A stretch of 64,000 nt of DNA, from the NCBI GenBank assembly GCA_001795455.1, contig MGPB01000018.1, forward strand, positions 1-64,000, read 5' to 3'. The stretch is from Curvibacter sp. GWA2_63_95. Its GTDB lineage: Bacteria > Pseudomonadota > Gammaproteobacteria > Burkholderiales > Burkholderiaceae_C. Below the pieces are notes generated by a model, which was given only the letters and a program-made list of their open reading frames with translations, made no database searches and was not told the DNA's origin. Made by a program: the position numbers and the translations under genes. Positions 38,797 to 48,250 of this stretch are shown here, in pieces (position 1 is the stretch's first letter; each line of letters begins with the position of its first letter).

Positions 38797-39986
38797 CCAT
38801 CATCCAGTTCAACAAGCGGCAGACCGTGGTCATCGTCGGCATTGCAGCCGTTGTGGCCACATTGGGATTTGTGGCTTTCCGCATGGGGCCCTTGGCACCG
38901 ACCAAAGTCACCGTGACCCAAGTCAGCAGCGAAGGTCTGACCCCCTCGGTATTTGGCATTGGCAGTGTGGAAGCCCGTCAGAGCTGGCTCTTGGGGCCTG
39001 CGGTGGCGGGGCGTGTGCTGCATGTGCATGTGGATGTCGGGCAGGCGGTCAAGGCGGGGCAGTTGCTGGCCGAGATGGATCCGGTGGATCTGGGGCAACG
39101 GCTGCAGGCGCAGGAGGCTGCTTTGTCCAAAGCGGTCAGCATTGAGGCAGCGGCCCATGCCCAAGTCGCCGACGCCAAAGCCCGGCGTGAACTGGTCACG
39201 ACGACCCTGAACCGACAAAAGGAGCTGGCGCAGCAGAACTTCATCAGCCCCTCCGCCCTGGAAGGCCGGGAGCAGGAACTGCAGTCAGCGGATGCAGTGC
39301 TTGCCGTTGCGCAAGCGAACCTGCAAGCAGCCAAGCAGGATGCCCAACGCCAGCGGTCCGAGCGCGCGGCGGTATCGCTTCAAAAACAAAACACCCGTTT
39401 GATGGCCCCTGCCGATGCGGTGGTGATCAGCCGGGATGCCGAATCCGGCAGCACGGTGGTGGCCGGCCAGCCGGTACTCAGGCTGGTCAATCCCGCCAGC
39501 CTCTGGGTCAAGCTGCGTGTGGACCAAGCGCGCTCTACGGGACTGGCCGTCGGTTTGCCGGCACAGATTGTGTTGCGATCCCGCCCTCAGCAGGTGCTGG
39601 CTGGAAAAGTGGATCGGGTGGAGCTGCAGGCGGACGCAGTGACTGAGGAACGGATTGCACAAGTGGCGTTCGAGCAGATCCCAGCATCGCTGTCGATTGG
39701 TGAAATGGCCGAAGTCACGCTTCAGCTCCAGCCGACCGGGCAAGCACTGGTGGTGCCTCAGGCCAGTGTGCAAACGTACCAGGGCCGCACCGGTGTCTGG
39801 CGCCTGAAAGACGGCACCCTGGATTTTGTGCCCGTGCAATGGGGCGCTACCAGCCTGGACGGCCGCGTTCAGGCACTCAGTGGCCTGAGCTCGGGCGACA
39901 CCGTGGTGGTCTACAACGAAAAGCCCCTGTCGGCAGGGGGCAGCTTCAAAGTGGTCGATGCCCTGGTGAAAAAGGCCCGCCCATGA
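38793..39986 (+). CDS. Membrane fusion protein (HlyD/MacA-type)
   Basis: The 397-residue periplasmic adaptor has an N-terminal membrane anchor (VVIVGIAAVVATLGFVAF), a biotinyl-lipoyl-like half (GRVLHVHVDVGQAVKAGQLLAEMDP), an Ala/Gln-rich coiled coil (about 110-205), and a beta-barrel domain. It would link the ABC permease to an outer membrane channel. It overlaps both tetR and the permease by 4 nt (ATGA). Confidence 0.9.
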   Translation: MTIIQFNKRQTVVIVGIAAVVATLGFVAFRMGPLAPTKVTVTQVSSEGLTPSVFGIGSVEARQSWLLGPAVAGRVLHVHVDVGQAVKAGQLLAEMDPVDLGQRLQAQEAALSKAVSIEAAAHAQVADAKARRELVTTTLNRQKELAQQNFISPSALEGREQELQSADAVLAVAQANLQAAKQDAQRQRSERAAVSLQKQNTRLMAPADAVVISRDAESGSTVVAGQPVLRLVNPASLWVKLRVDQARSTGLAVGLPAQIVLRSRPQQVLAGKVDRVELQADAVTEERIAQVAFEQIPASLSIGEMAEVTLQLQPTGQALVVPQASVQTYQGRTGVWRLKDGTLDFVPVQWGATSLDGRVQALSGLSSGDTVVVYNEKPLSAGGSFKVVDALVKKARP

Positions 39987-41185
39987 TCAGCCTGGCGGCA
40001 CGTGACATTCAGCACAGCTGGCCTAAGTTCGTGCTCACAGGGCTAGGCTTGGGCCTGCTCATTGGCGTGACGCTGACCATGGCCGGCGTGTTTCGTGGCA
40101 TGGTCGACGATGCGCAGGCCTTGCTCAACAACAGCGGCGCGGACCTGTGGGTGGTGCAAAAGGACACGCAAGGGCCGTACGCCGAATCCTCCAGCCTCAA
40201 GGACGATGTGGTGCGCAGCGTTGCAGGCATGCCCGGCGTGGCAATGGCCGCCAACATCACGTACTTCACCATGCAGATCAAAGCCGTGGGCGACCAAGAG
40301 GCCCGGGCCATGGTGGTCGGGATCGAGCCAGGTGCCGCAGGACTGCCAGGACAGCCGGGCCACTTGGTGGCCGGCCGACACCTCACGCGCAGCCACTACG
40401 AGGCGGTGGCCGACATCAAGACCGGACTGTCCTTGGGCGACAAGGTCGAGATCCGGCGTCACACCTACGAGGTAGTAGGCCTGACGCGCCGAATGGTCTC
40501 TTCGGGCGGTGACCCGATGGTGTTCATTCCGATCAAGGATGCCCAGGAGGCGCAATTCCTCAAGGACAACGACGCCATCGTGAACGACCGCGTCCGGACC
40601 GCCGCCAATCCGGCGTTCAACCGACCTGCGGTGCCGGGCTTGCTCGATGCCGCACAGAACCTGCAGACCAGCAGCCGCAACGTCAATGCGGTGCTGATCC
40701 GTATGGCTGAGGGGTGGTCAGCGCAGCAAGTGGCTGAGCCGATCCGGCGCTGGAAACACCTGACCGTTTTCACCCGGGAGGACATGGAAAACATCCTGGT
40801 CGATAAATTGATCGCCACCTCGGCCAAACAGATCGGCATGTTTCTGGCCATTCTGGCCGTGGTGAGTGCGGCGATCGTGGCGTTCATCATCTACACCATG
40901 ACACTGGGGAAAATCCGCGAAATCGCTGTGCTCAAATTGATTGGCACTCGCAACATCACCATCGCATCGATGATCCTGCAACAAGCACTGGGGCTTGGGA
41001 TCATTGGCTTCATCGTGGGCAAAGTGGCCGCGACGATCTGGGCACCGGTGTTTCCCAAGTTCGTCCTCTTGCTGACGCAGGATGCTGCGGTGGGTTTTGT
41101 CGCCACGATGCTTATCTGCACGCTGGCCAGCACCCTGGCGATCCGTGTGGCTTTGCGGGTTGACCCTGCAGAGGCCATCAGTTGA
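39983..41185 (+). CDS. FtsX-like ABC transporter permease
   Basis: The 400-residue protein has an N-terminal helix (LTGLGLGLLIGVTLTMAGV), a large periplasmic MacB-like domain (about 35-270), and three C-terminal helices ending with VALRVDPAEAIS, the MacB/LolC-type end. It works with the next gene's ATPase and the membrane fusion protein as a DevBCA/MacAB-type exporter. The cargo is unknown. Confidence 0.88.
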   Translation: MISLAARDIQHSWPKFVLTGLGLGLLIGVTLTMAGVFRGMVDDAQALLNNSGADLWVVQKDTQGPYAESSSLKDDVVRSVAGMPGVAMAANITYFTMQIKAVGDQEARAMVVGIEPGAAGLPGQPGHLVAGRHLTRSHYEAVADIKTGLSLGDKVEIRRHTYEVVGLTRRMVSSGGDPMVFIPIKDAQEAQFLKDNDAIVNDRVRTAANPAFNRPAVPGLLDAAQNLQTSSRNVNAVLIRMAEGWSAQQVAEPIRRWKHLTVFTREDMENILVDKLIATSAKQIGMFLAILAVVSAAIVAFIIYTMTLGKIREIAVLKLIGTRNITIASMILQQALGLGIIGFIVGKVAATIWAPVFPKFVLLLTQDAAVGFVATMLICTLASTLAIRVALRVDPAEAIS

Positions 41186-41195
41186 GGGGCACGAC

Positions 41196-41912
41196 ATGAA
41201 CAGCAAACCCGGCGGCATTCGGATCGAGAACCTGCGCAAGGTCTATGGCCATGGCGACACGGCCGTGGAGGCGCTCAGGAATGTGACCATGCAAGTTGCA
41301 CCTGGTGAGGTGGTGGGGTTGGTGGGGCCTTCCGGCTCGGGGAAGAGCACATTGCTCAAATGCCTGGGGGCAATCATCGAGCCCACCTCGGGGCGCATGA
41401 CACTGGGTGACGAAGTTATTTACGACAATGGCTGGAAGACCCCAGACCTGCGCGCCTTGCGCCGCGATCGGATCGGGTTTGTGTTCCAGGCCCCTTACCT
41501 CATCCCGTTTTTGGATGTCACGGACAACGTGGCCTTGCTGCCCATGCTGGCGGGAGTCCCCAATGTGGACGCCAGGCGGCGTGCCATGGAATTGCTCAAG
41601 GCCCTGGATGTTGCGCACCGCGCCAAAGCCGAGCCGGCGCAGTTGTCAGGGGGCGAGCAGCAGCGGGTATCGATTGCCCGCGCTTTGGCGAACAAGCCGC
41701 CGGTGATTCTGGCCGACGAGCCGACGGCCCCTCTGGACAGCGAGCGCGCGTTGGCCGTGGTACGCATCCTCAACACCATGGCGCAGCAGGCGCAGACGGC
41801 CATCATCGTGGTGACCCACGACGAAAAAATCATCCCGACCTTCAAGCGCATCTATCACATACGCGATGGCCAAACGGTCGAGGAGCAAGGCGAGGCGCGC
41901 GCGCTGGATTGA
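41196..41912 (+). CDS. ABC transporter ATP-binding protein
   Basis: The 238-residue ATPase has Walker A GPSGSGKST at 44-52, the Q-loop in FVFQAP, the signature LSGGEQQR at 150-157, Walker B VILADEPTAPLD near 170, and the switch His in VVTHD. It belongs to the MacB/LolD class. It ends the TetR-exporter operon. Confidence 0.93.
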   Translation: MNSKPGGIRIENLRKVYGHGDTAVEALRNVTMQVAPGEVVGLVGPSGSGKSTLLKCLGAIIEPTSGRMTLGDEVIYDNGWKTPDLRALRRDRIGFVFQAPYLIPFLDVTDNVALLPMLAGVPNVDARRRAMELLKALDVAHRAKAEPAQLSGGEQQRVSIARALANKPPVILADEPTAPLDSERALAVVRILNTMAQQAQTAIIVVTHDEKIIPTFKRIYHIRDGQTVEEQGEARALD

Positions 41913-41969
41913 GTTGGCAACTTCGACGCCAGTCAGAACCCCTCCCCCGTCACCCTACGCCTCTGTCGC

Positions 41970-42209
41970 ATGCGCAGGCCCCGCTCGGCGTTCTTCGATC
42001 GCTTCCACCGTGCCGCGGGCCAGGCCCCGATGCAGTACCTGCTGGCCTGGCGCATGGCGCTGGCCAAGAACCTGCTGCGGCGCCAGGTGGGCGGCATGGC
42101 CGAGGTGGCGCAGCGCGTGGGCTACAGCTCCGCCAGCACCTTCAGCGTCGCATTCACCCGTTTTGTCGGGCAAGCGCCATCGCAGTACGCGCGCATGCCG
42201 GCCGAGTAA
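41970..42209 (+). pseudogene. AraC-family regulator remnant (C-terminal HTH only)
   Basis: 79 codons carry the last two helix-turn-helix segments of an AraC-type regulator: RSAFFDRFHRAAGQAPMQYLLAWRMALAKNLL and AEVAQRVGYSSASTFSVAFTRFVGQAPSQYAR (quoted in two halves of the domain). The cupin-type ligand domain and the first HTH helix are missing, and homology begins abruptly at 41985. I read this as the remains of a once larger gene. It is not likely to be functional. Confidence 0.75.
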
Positions 42210-42216
42210 CGCTCCT

Positions 42217-42264
42217 GATTTAATAGCTGCTCGCGCAACATCCGCAAGGGCTAGAGCCCTAAAT
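42217..42264 (+). repeat. Family A interspersed repeat, copy A7
   Basis: TTTAATAGCTGCTCGCGCAA, ACATCCGCAAGGGCTAGAGCCC. Between the AraC remnant and the MCP gene (3' side of both). The left hairpin arm is weak here. Confidence 0.8.
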
Positions 42265-42284
42265 CATGCCAAAGTGCGGGGCAC

Positions 42285-43418
42285 TCAGACCTTGAACTGG
42301 TCCACCGCACTCTGCAGCTCGCGCACGCGCTCGCTCATGGCGGTGGCGGCGGTGGCGGTGTGGCCCACCTGCTCGGTGTTGTGGCGGGTTTCGGCCTGCA
42401 TGTGCACCACGGCCTGGCTGACTTGCAGCACGCTCTGGCTTTGCTGGGCCGACGCGGCAGAGATTTCGCCCAGCAGGTCGGTCACCTGGCGCACCGCGGT
42501 GACGATGTCTTGCATGGTGGCCCCGGCGCGGCCCACCAGTTGCGAGCCTGCATCCACCTGCTCGGCCGAGTGGCTAATGAGTTGGCGGATTTCTTTGGCC
42601 GCATCGGCGCTGCGGCCGGCCAGGCTGCGCACCTCGCTGGCCACCACCGCAAAGCCACGGCCCTGCTCGCCCGCGCGGGCGGCTTCCACGGCCGCGTTCA
42701 GCGCCAGGATGTTGGTCTGGAAGGAGATGCCTTCAATCACCGCAATGATGTCCACCACCTTGCGCGAGCTGTCGGTGATGGCGTGCATGGTTTGCACCAC
42801 TTCGCCCACCACCTCGCCGCCGCGCTGGGCTGTGCTGGAGGCACTCACGGCCAGTGCGCTGGCGCTTTGTGCACGCTGGGCGTTTTCTTGCACGGTGGCG
42901 GTGAGCTCGGTCATGCTGCTGGTGGTGGCGTTGAGCGCGTCGGCCTGCACCTGGGTGTGCTGCAGCAGGTCGGAACTGGACTGCACGATGTCCGCGGACG
43001 AGGCGGTCAGCGGCTCGGTGCTGTCCTTGATCTGGGTGACCAGGTCGGTCAGCGTGTCTTCCATGGTGCCCATGGCGTCCAGCAGGCGGCCAAACTCGCC
43101 ACCGCGGGTGTTTTCAAAATCGTGGCTCAGGTCGCCCGCGGCCACGGTCTCGGCAATGTGGATGGCATCGGCCAGCGGCCGCGAGATGCTGCGCACCTGG
43201 CTGATGGTGGACACCACGCCCAGCACCAGGGCCAGCACGGCCATCACCAGCATGCTCTGCTGCGCGTCGGCCGCCAAGGCGGCAAACTGCTTGGCTTGAA
43301 GCGCCACGCTGCCCAGCGCGCTGTAGCCGGTGTAGAGCACTGCCAGCAGCAGCCCCAGCACCAAGGCGGTGGTGAGTGAGAGCCGGGTGGCGACAGTCAT
43401 GGAGTTGAAGAGGCGCAT
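42285..43418 (-). CDS. Methyl-accepting chemotaxis protein without a sensor domain
   Basis: The 377-residue protein has two membrane segments (about 12-32 and 55-75) separated by only about 23 residues, then a HAMP domain (about 75-130) and a full methyl-accepting domain with the signalling tip ([32 protein letters not shown]). Typical MCPs carry 150-residue periplasmic domains; here it seems lost in frame. It might respond through membrane state or by mixing in arrays with other receptors. Confidence 0.9.
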   Translation of the reverse strand: MRLFNSMTVATRLSLTTALVLGLLLAVLYTGYSALGSVALQAKQFAALAADAQQSMLVMAVLALVLGVVSTISQVRSISRPLADAIHIAETVAAGDLSHDFENTRGGEFGRLLDAMGTMEDTLTDLVTQIKDSTEPLTASSADIVQSSSDLLQHTQVQADALNATTSSMTELTATVQENAQRAQSASALAVSASSTAQRGGEVVGEVVQTMHAITDSSRKVVDIIAVIEGISFQTNILALNAAVEAARAGEQGRGFAVVASEVRSLAGRSADAAKEIRQLISHSAEQVDAGSQLVGRAGATMQDIVTAVRQVTDLLGEISAASAQQSQSVLQVSQAVVHMQAETRHNTEQVGHTATAATAMSERVRELQSAVDQFKV

Positions 43419-43570
43419 ACGGGTCCAGTGCTGCTGTGGGGGGATGGCGAGAAAATCTGCACACCAGTGTATGCCAGGCCCGCTGGCGGCAAACCGCCAA
43501 TCACCTGCAGAACCACGCCCCTTATTTCAGTGCCACCCGGATCGCCCGCCACCACCAGAACGCTCCGGGA

Positions 43571-43622
43571 ACAGGAGCTGCTTGCGCATATTCCACGAGG
43601 GCTAGAGGCCCATTTGGCCTAA
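43571..43622 (+). repeat. Family A interspersed repeat, copy A8
   Basis: AGGAGCTGCTTGCGCATATTCCACGAGGGCTAGAGGCCCATTTGGCC. It lies just downstream of the dioxygenase gene stop, between two minus-strand genes. Confidence 0.85.
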
Positions 43623-43633
43623 AAAAACAGGCA

Positions 43634-44416
43634 TCACTGCAGCGTGAACGCGTCCATGGCCAGCATGCTGTACATCACTTCGCGGCTCAGGTAGTCGGGG
43701 CGGGCATCGGGCCCGGCAGCACCCAGTGCGAAGAACAGCGGCAAAAAGTGGTCTTCGCTGGGGTGGGCCCGGCTGGCGTGGGGTGCCTGGGCGCGGTAGG
43801 CCAACAGCGCATCCAGATTGCCGCTGCTCAGCGTGTCTTCGATCCAGCGGCTGAACTCGGTCACATAGGGGGCCACGGCGCGTTCACCGCCAAAAAACTC
43901 AGCCAGGTTGTGCGTCATGCTGCCCGAGCCCATGACCAACACACCCTGCGCACGCAGGCCCGCCAGGGCTGCGCCCATGGCGTACACCTCGCGCGGGCCA
44001 TACCCCATGGGCAGGGCCACTTGCACCACCGGCACAGTCGCCTGCGGCAGCAGGTGCATCAGTGGCACCCAGGTGCCGTGGTCCAGCGGGCGGGTGTCGT
44101 CCGGCTTGGCAGCGATACCTGCTTCCTGGAGCGCGGCGATCACCTCCAGCCCCAGCGCCGGGCTGCCCGGTGCGGGGTAGTTCAGTGCGTACAGCGCGGG
44201 TGGAAAACCCCCAAAGTCGTGCCAGGTGCTGGGCTGGGGCGTGGTCATCACCGCGGGGCTGCGCGCCATCCAGTGCGGCGACATGATCACAATGCCGCGC
44301 AAGTCGGCGGGCAATGTTGCCCCCCAGGCCGTCAATGCAGGGCCGGTGGTACCGGCATCCACCGCAAACAGCGGCGCGCCGTGGGAGACAAACAAGCTGG
44401 GCAATGCGGTGGTCAT
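43634..44416 (-). CDS. LigB-type extradiol dioxygenase (YgiD-like, DOPA dioxygenase family)
   Basis: The 260-residue protein matches the class III extradiol dioxygenases of the YgiD group, which use a metal bound by His and can open DOPA rings. LFVSHGAP near residue 10 and SPHWM near 47 carry metal-ligand His, and GSGSMTHNL and SEDHFLP carry later conserved residues. The substrate in this organism is unknown. AAGGAA precedes the ATG at 44416; the frame extends upstream but without a ribosome site. Confidence 0.85.
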   Translation of the reverse strand: MTTALPSLFVSHGAPLFAVDAGTTGPALTAWGATLPADLRGIVIMSPHWMARSPAVMTTPQPSTWHDFGGFPPALYALNYPAPGSPALGLEVIAALQEAGIAAKPDDTRPLDHGTWVPLMHLLPQATVPVVQVALPMGYGPREVYAMGAALAGLRAQGVLVMGSGSMTHNLAEFFGGERAVAPYVTEFSRWIEDTLSSGNLDALLAYRAQAPHASRAHPSEDHFLPLFFALGAAGPDARPDYLSREVMYSMLAMDAFTLQ

Positions 44417-44547
44417 GGCGGGTTCCTTGTGACTGTTCAAAAACGATGGCTTGACTGTAAAAGCCCTTAAACCGAAGATAAATAACCGCACCATTGATTC
44501 AATGTCTTTGTTTTGTTGACAATAGAGACATCTCCACCGTTTGGAAA

Positions 44548-45642
44548 ATGCCCGCCATGCAAAAGCACGCTCCCCTCCCCCTTTGGTCCGTGGCCTGGCC
44601 CGTAGTGGGCTGGGTATTGCTGGGCGGCAGCCTGTTTGGCGTGGTCGGTGGCTGGTGGGTGGCGCTGTTGGCCGCCGGGCTGGTGGGTACTGTGCTCTCG
44701 GCCGTGCACCATGCCGAGGTGGTAGCCCACAAGGTGGGCGAGCCCTACGGCACGCTGGTGCTGGCGCTGGCCATCACGGTCATCGAGGTCGCGCTCATCG
44801 TCTCCATGATGCTGGCCGGTGGCCCCGAGACTACGGCGCTGGCGCGCGACACGGTGTTTGCCGCGGTGATGCTGATCCTCAACGGCATTGTGGGCATTTG
44901 CCTGCTGGCGGGCGGCAGCCGTTACCGCGAGCAGACCTTTGGCCAGCTCGGCGTGAGTGCATCCCTCACCACGCTGGCCGCCATCGCGGTGCTGACGCTG
45001 GTGCTGCCCAACTACACCACCAGCGTGGTGGGCCCGGTATACAGCCCCAGCCAACTGGCCTTTGTGGCCATCGTCTCGCTGGTGCTCTACGGCACCTTTG
45101 TGCTGGTACAGGCCGTGCGCCACCGCGACTACTTTTTGCCCCCCGAGGCCAGGGCCGACGCCGAAGCCCACGCCAACCCGCCCAATGGGAAGCTGGCCGC
45201 CATCAGCGCGGGCCTGCTGTTGCTGGGCCTGGTGGCCGTGGTGCTGCTGGCCAAGGCGCTGGCCCCCACCATCGAGACTGCGGTGGCCAGCGCAGGCGCG
45301 CCCAAGGCCGTGGTAGGCATCATCATCGCCATGGTGGTGCTCTTGCCCGAAGGCCTGGCGGCCTACCGTGCAGCGCGGGCCAACCGCTTGCAGACCAGCC
45401 TGAACCTGGCGCTGGGCTCCGCTTTGGCCAGCATTGGCCTCACCATCCCGGCCGTGGCCATCGTGTCCCTGGCCACGGGCTGGACGCTGACTTTGGGCCT
45501 GGACATCAAATCCAGCGTGCTCTTGTTACTCTCGCTGTTCATCAGCACGCTGTCACTCAGCACCGGGCGCACCACGGTGCTGCAGGGCACGGTGCACCTG
45601 GTGCTGCTGGCCACTTATTTGTTCACCACCATCGTGCCCTAG
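44548..45642 (+). CDS. chaA: Ca2+(Na+,K+)/H+ antiporter ChaA-like
   Basis: The 364-residue membrane protein aligns along its length with ChaA (about eleven helices), with HHAEVVAHKVGEPYGTLVLAL near the start and LPEGLAAYRAARANRLQTSLNLALGSALA in the second half (both from the CaCA core). I chose the ATG at 44548; an ATG at 44557 is equally possible. It is divergent from the dioxygenase gene. LysR follows 13 nt later. Confidence 0.9.
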   Translation: MPAMQKHAPLPLWSVAWPVVGWVLLGGSLFGVVGGWWVALLAAGLVGTVLSAVHHAEVVAHKVGEPYGTLVLALAITVIEVALIVSMMLAGGPETTALARDTVFAAVMLILNGIVGICLLAGGSRYREQTFGQLGVSASLTTLAAIAVLTLVLPNYTTSVVGPVYSPSQLAFVAIVSLVLYGTFVLVQAVRHRDYFLPPEARADAEAHANPPNGKLAAISAGLLLLGLVAVVLLAKALAPTIETAVASAGAPKAVVGIIIAMVVLLPEGLAAYRAARANRLQTSLNLALGSALASIGLTIPAVAIVSLATGWTLTLGLDIKSSVLLLLSLFISTLSLSTGRTTVLQGTVHLVLLATYLFTTIVP

Positions 45643-45655
45643 GGCGCACGCGGCC

Positions 45656-46558
45656 ATGGACCAGTTTCGCCAGATGCAGGCCTTTGTGGCCGTGGTGCAG
45701 GCCGGCAGTTTTGTGCAGGCGGCGCAGCGGCTGGACACCTCCAAGGCGGTGGTCTCGCGCCTGGTGCTGGAGCTGGAGGCGGCCCTCAACACCCGCCTGC
45801 TGAACCGCACCACGCGCCGCCTCTCGCTCACCGATGCGGGCAACGAGTATGTGGAGCGCTGCCGCCAGATCCTGGAAGACGTGAACGATGCCAATGCAGC
45901 AGTGAGCGCGGGTACGGGCGTGGTCAGTGGTCGCCTCAAGCTGAACGCACCCCTCACCTTTGGCAACCTGCATCTGGCGCCGCTGTGGGGCGAATTTTTG
46001 AAGCTGCATCCGCAGGTGGAACTCGACATCACGCTGACCGACCGCGTCGTGGACCTGGTGGATGAAGGCTACGACATGGCGGTGCGCATTGCGCTGCTGG
46101 CCAGCTCGTCGATGGTGTCGCGCGCGCTGGCGCACGACGAGGTGTTCCTGTGCGCCTCGCCCGCCTACCTGCGCTCGGCGCCCCCCATCACCACGCTGGA
46201 CGATGTGGCCCGGCACAGCGTGATGGCGTATTCCTTGTGGTCGGGCGGCGATGTGTGGACGCTGACCGACGCCCAGGGCCAGCCCCACAGCGTGACCACC
46301 CACCCACGCCTGCGCGCCAACAGCGGAGACACCTGCCGCGCGACGGCCCTGGCCGACCAGGGTCTGATTTACCAGCCTGGTTTTCTGGTGGGCGACGACG
46401 TGCGCACCGGCCGCCTGGTGCGCGTCTTGCCAGATTTGCGCGGTCCCACGCTGGGCATCCATGCGGTGTATCCCACACGCAAACATTTGCCGGGCAAGGT
46501 GCGCGCCATGGTGGACTTTCTGGCCGACGCCTTCCAGACGCCCACGTGGAGGCCCTAG
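45656..46558 (+). CDS. LysR-family transcriptional regulator
   Basis: The 300-residue protein has the LysR N-terminal winged HTH (MDQFRQMQAFVAVVQAGSF; AAQRLDTSKAVVSRLVLELE) and a C-terminal effector domain of the AaeR/DmlR type. No divergent target is visible; chaA lies upstream and may be coupled. The stop abuts the convergent aroQ stop with no gap. Confidence 0.9.
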   Translation: MDQFRQMQAFVAVVQAGSFVQAAQRLDTSKAVVSRLVLELEAALNTRLLNRTTRRLSLTDAGNEYVERCRQILEDVNDANAAVSAGTGVVSGRLKLNAPLTFGNLHLAPLWGEFLKLHPQVELDITLTDRVVDLVDEGYDMAVRIALLASSSMVSRALAHDEVFLCASPAYLRSAPPITTLDDVARHSVMAYSLWSGGDVWTLTDAQGQPHSVTTHPRLRANSGDTCRATALADQGLIYQPGFLVGDDVRTGRLVRVLPDLRGPTLGIHAVYPTRKHLPGKVRAMVDFLADAFQTPTWRP

Positions 46559-47008
46559 TCAGGCCTGCATGCCTGCCAGGCCTGCCACGGCCAGCGCATA
46601 CCCATTGACCCCAAAACCCGCCATCACCGCCTTGGCGGCGGGCGAGATGTAGGAGTGGTGGCGGAAGGCCTCGCGCGCATGCACATTGCTGATGTGCAAC
46701 TCGATCAGCGTAATGCCCGTGCCCTTGATGGCATCGTGCAGCGCCACGCTGGTGTGGGTGTAGGCGCCAGCGTTCAGAATCACACCCGCCAGTTGGCCCT
46801 TGGCGTGCAACTGGCCGGCCTCGTGCAGCCAGTCCACCAGCGTGCCCTCGTGGTTACTCTGGCGAAAATCCAGCGTGAACCCGTTGGCCAAACATGCGCG
46901 CTCACACAGCGCCTGCACATCGGCCAGCGTTTGCGAGCCATAGACCTGGGGCTCGCGGGTGCCCAGCAGGTTGAGGTTGGGGCCATTGAGGATCAGCGCT
47001 GTTTTCAT
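46559..47008 (-). CDS. aroQ: 3-dehydroquinate dehydratase, type II
   Basis: AroQ dehydrates 3-dehydroquinate in the shikimate pathway. The 149-residue protein has LNGPNLNLLGTREPQVYG with the catalytic Tyr, the GVILNAGAYTHTS segment and the IELHISN motif. The gene lies in the same direction as a permease and aroC but is separated from aroC by the MFS gene. Confidence 0.96.
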   Translation of the reverse strand: MKTALILNGPNLNLLGTREPQVYGSQTLADVQALCERACLANGFTLDFRQSNHEGTLVDWLHEAGQLHAKGQLAGVILNAGAYTHTSVALHDAIKGTGITLIELHISNVHAREAFRHHSYISPAAKAVMAGFGVNGYALAVAGLAGMQA

Positions 47009-47032
47009 GGGGACGTCCTTGAAGAAAAACGG

Positions 47033-48250
47033 TTACGCGGCAGGCAGCGCCGCAGGGTGGCGCAAGCGCCAGACTTTGTAGGCACAGGCCGTGGCCAACA
47101 CGGCCATGGTCGAGGTACCCCAGAACACACTGTCCAGCCCCCAGTGCTGGCTCAGCTGGCCGCCCAGCAGCCCACCCAGCACACCGGGAATACCGTAGCC
47201 GACGATGATGTAGAGCGCCTGCCCTCGCCCGCGCAGGCTGCCCGGAAAGTGGTGCGACACCAGCGCAATGCAGGCGCTGTGGTGGGCAGCAAACGTGAGC
47301 GCGTGCAGGGCTTGTGCCAGCACCAGCACCCACAGCACCGAGGCCAACGAGGCGGTGAGCGCCATGCGAAACACCATCACCACTGCACACAGCACCAGCC
47401 AGCCGGTCAGGCTCACCTTGGGCATCCAGCGGCTCTGGGTAAAGAACCAGCCAATCTCCACCGTGACCGACACCGCCCACAGCAGGCCAATCATGGTTTT
47501 GCTGTAGCCCAGCGAATCCATGTAGAGCGAGAAGAAGGTGTAGATGCCCATGTGTGAGAGCACATGGAAAAACACCGAGGCAAACAGCCAGCGCACCGCG
47601 GGTTGCGCCAGCACCGGCCCCATGGGCAAGGATGTTGCGCCCGCCGTGGCGTGGTGCGCCTCTTTCACATCGGGCATGCGGTAAGCAAACACCACCAGCA
47701 CCACCAGGCTCACGGTCACGATCAAGGGAAAACTGCGCATGCCCACGTGCTCGAACCACGCCCCTGCCCCCAGCACCGCCAGCATGAAGCCCAGCGACCC
47801 CCACAAGCGCACCCGGCCATACAGCTTGGTGTCAAACGTGCCGCCCTGGCTCACCACATGGGCCACGGCGGCTTCGGTCATGGGCATCATGCCGCTGGTC
47901 TGGGTGAACATCACCAGCAGCACCACGGCCAGCCACCACACCCCGCCGTTGAACCAAAGCCCCGCCGAGGCGACCAAGGCCGTGAGGGCACCCCAGCGCA
48001 AGAGCTTGGCGCGTTCACCGGTGCGGTCGCTCAGCGTGCCCCAGGCGTAAGGCGCAAACATGCGCGTGGCCGCCTGCACCGAGGTCAGCACACTGATGAG
48101 CACCAGGCTCAGGCCCAGGTCCTTGAGCCACAACGGCAAAAAGGGATTGAAGAAACCCGCGTGGGCACAGTAGGCCGCCGTCAACGCGGCAAACGGCATG
48201 ATCTGGTGGCGCTGACCAGGCTGCACCGGGGACGCGGCCACCGTACTCAA
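47033..48250 (-). CDS. MFS transporter (HcaT/phenylpropionate-type)
   Basis: The 405-residue protein has 12 predicted helices and begins [26 protein letters not shown], typical of the PPP-family MFS proteins. Residues [23 protein letters not shown] in the C-terminal half also fit. The substrate is unknown. It overlaps the aroC stop by 4 nt and lies 24 nt upstream of aroQ, so aroC-MFS-aroQ looks like an operon. Confidence 0.85.
   Translation of the reverse strand: MSTVAASPVQPGQRHQIMPFAALTAAYCAHAGFFNPFLPLWLKDLGLSLVLISVLTSVQAATRMFAPYAWGTLSDRTGERAKLLRWGALTALVASAGLWFNGGVWWLAVVLLVMFTQTSGMMPMTEAAVAHVVSQGGTFDTKLYGRVRLWGSLGFMLAVLGAGAWFEHVGMRSFPLIVTVSLVVLVVFAYRMPDVKEAHHATAGATSLPMGPVLAQPAVRWLFASVFFHVLSHMGIYTFFSLYMDSLGYSKTMIGLLWAVSVTVEIGWFFTQSRWMPKVSLTGWLVLCAVVMVFRMALTASLASVLWVLVLAQALHALTFAAHHSACIALVSHHFPGSLRGRGQALYIIVGYGIPGVLGGLLGGQLSQHWGLDSVFWGTSTMAVLATACAYKVWRLRHPAALPAA

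Larger units (their letters stand above)
41913..42284. other. Region with AraC remnant and repeat A7
   Basis: 372 nt. It holds a fragment of an AraC-type regulator and a family A repeat; no intact gene is visible. Confidence 0.7.
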
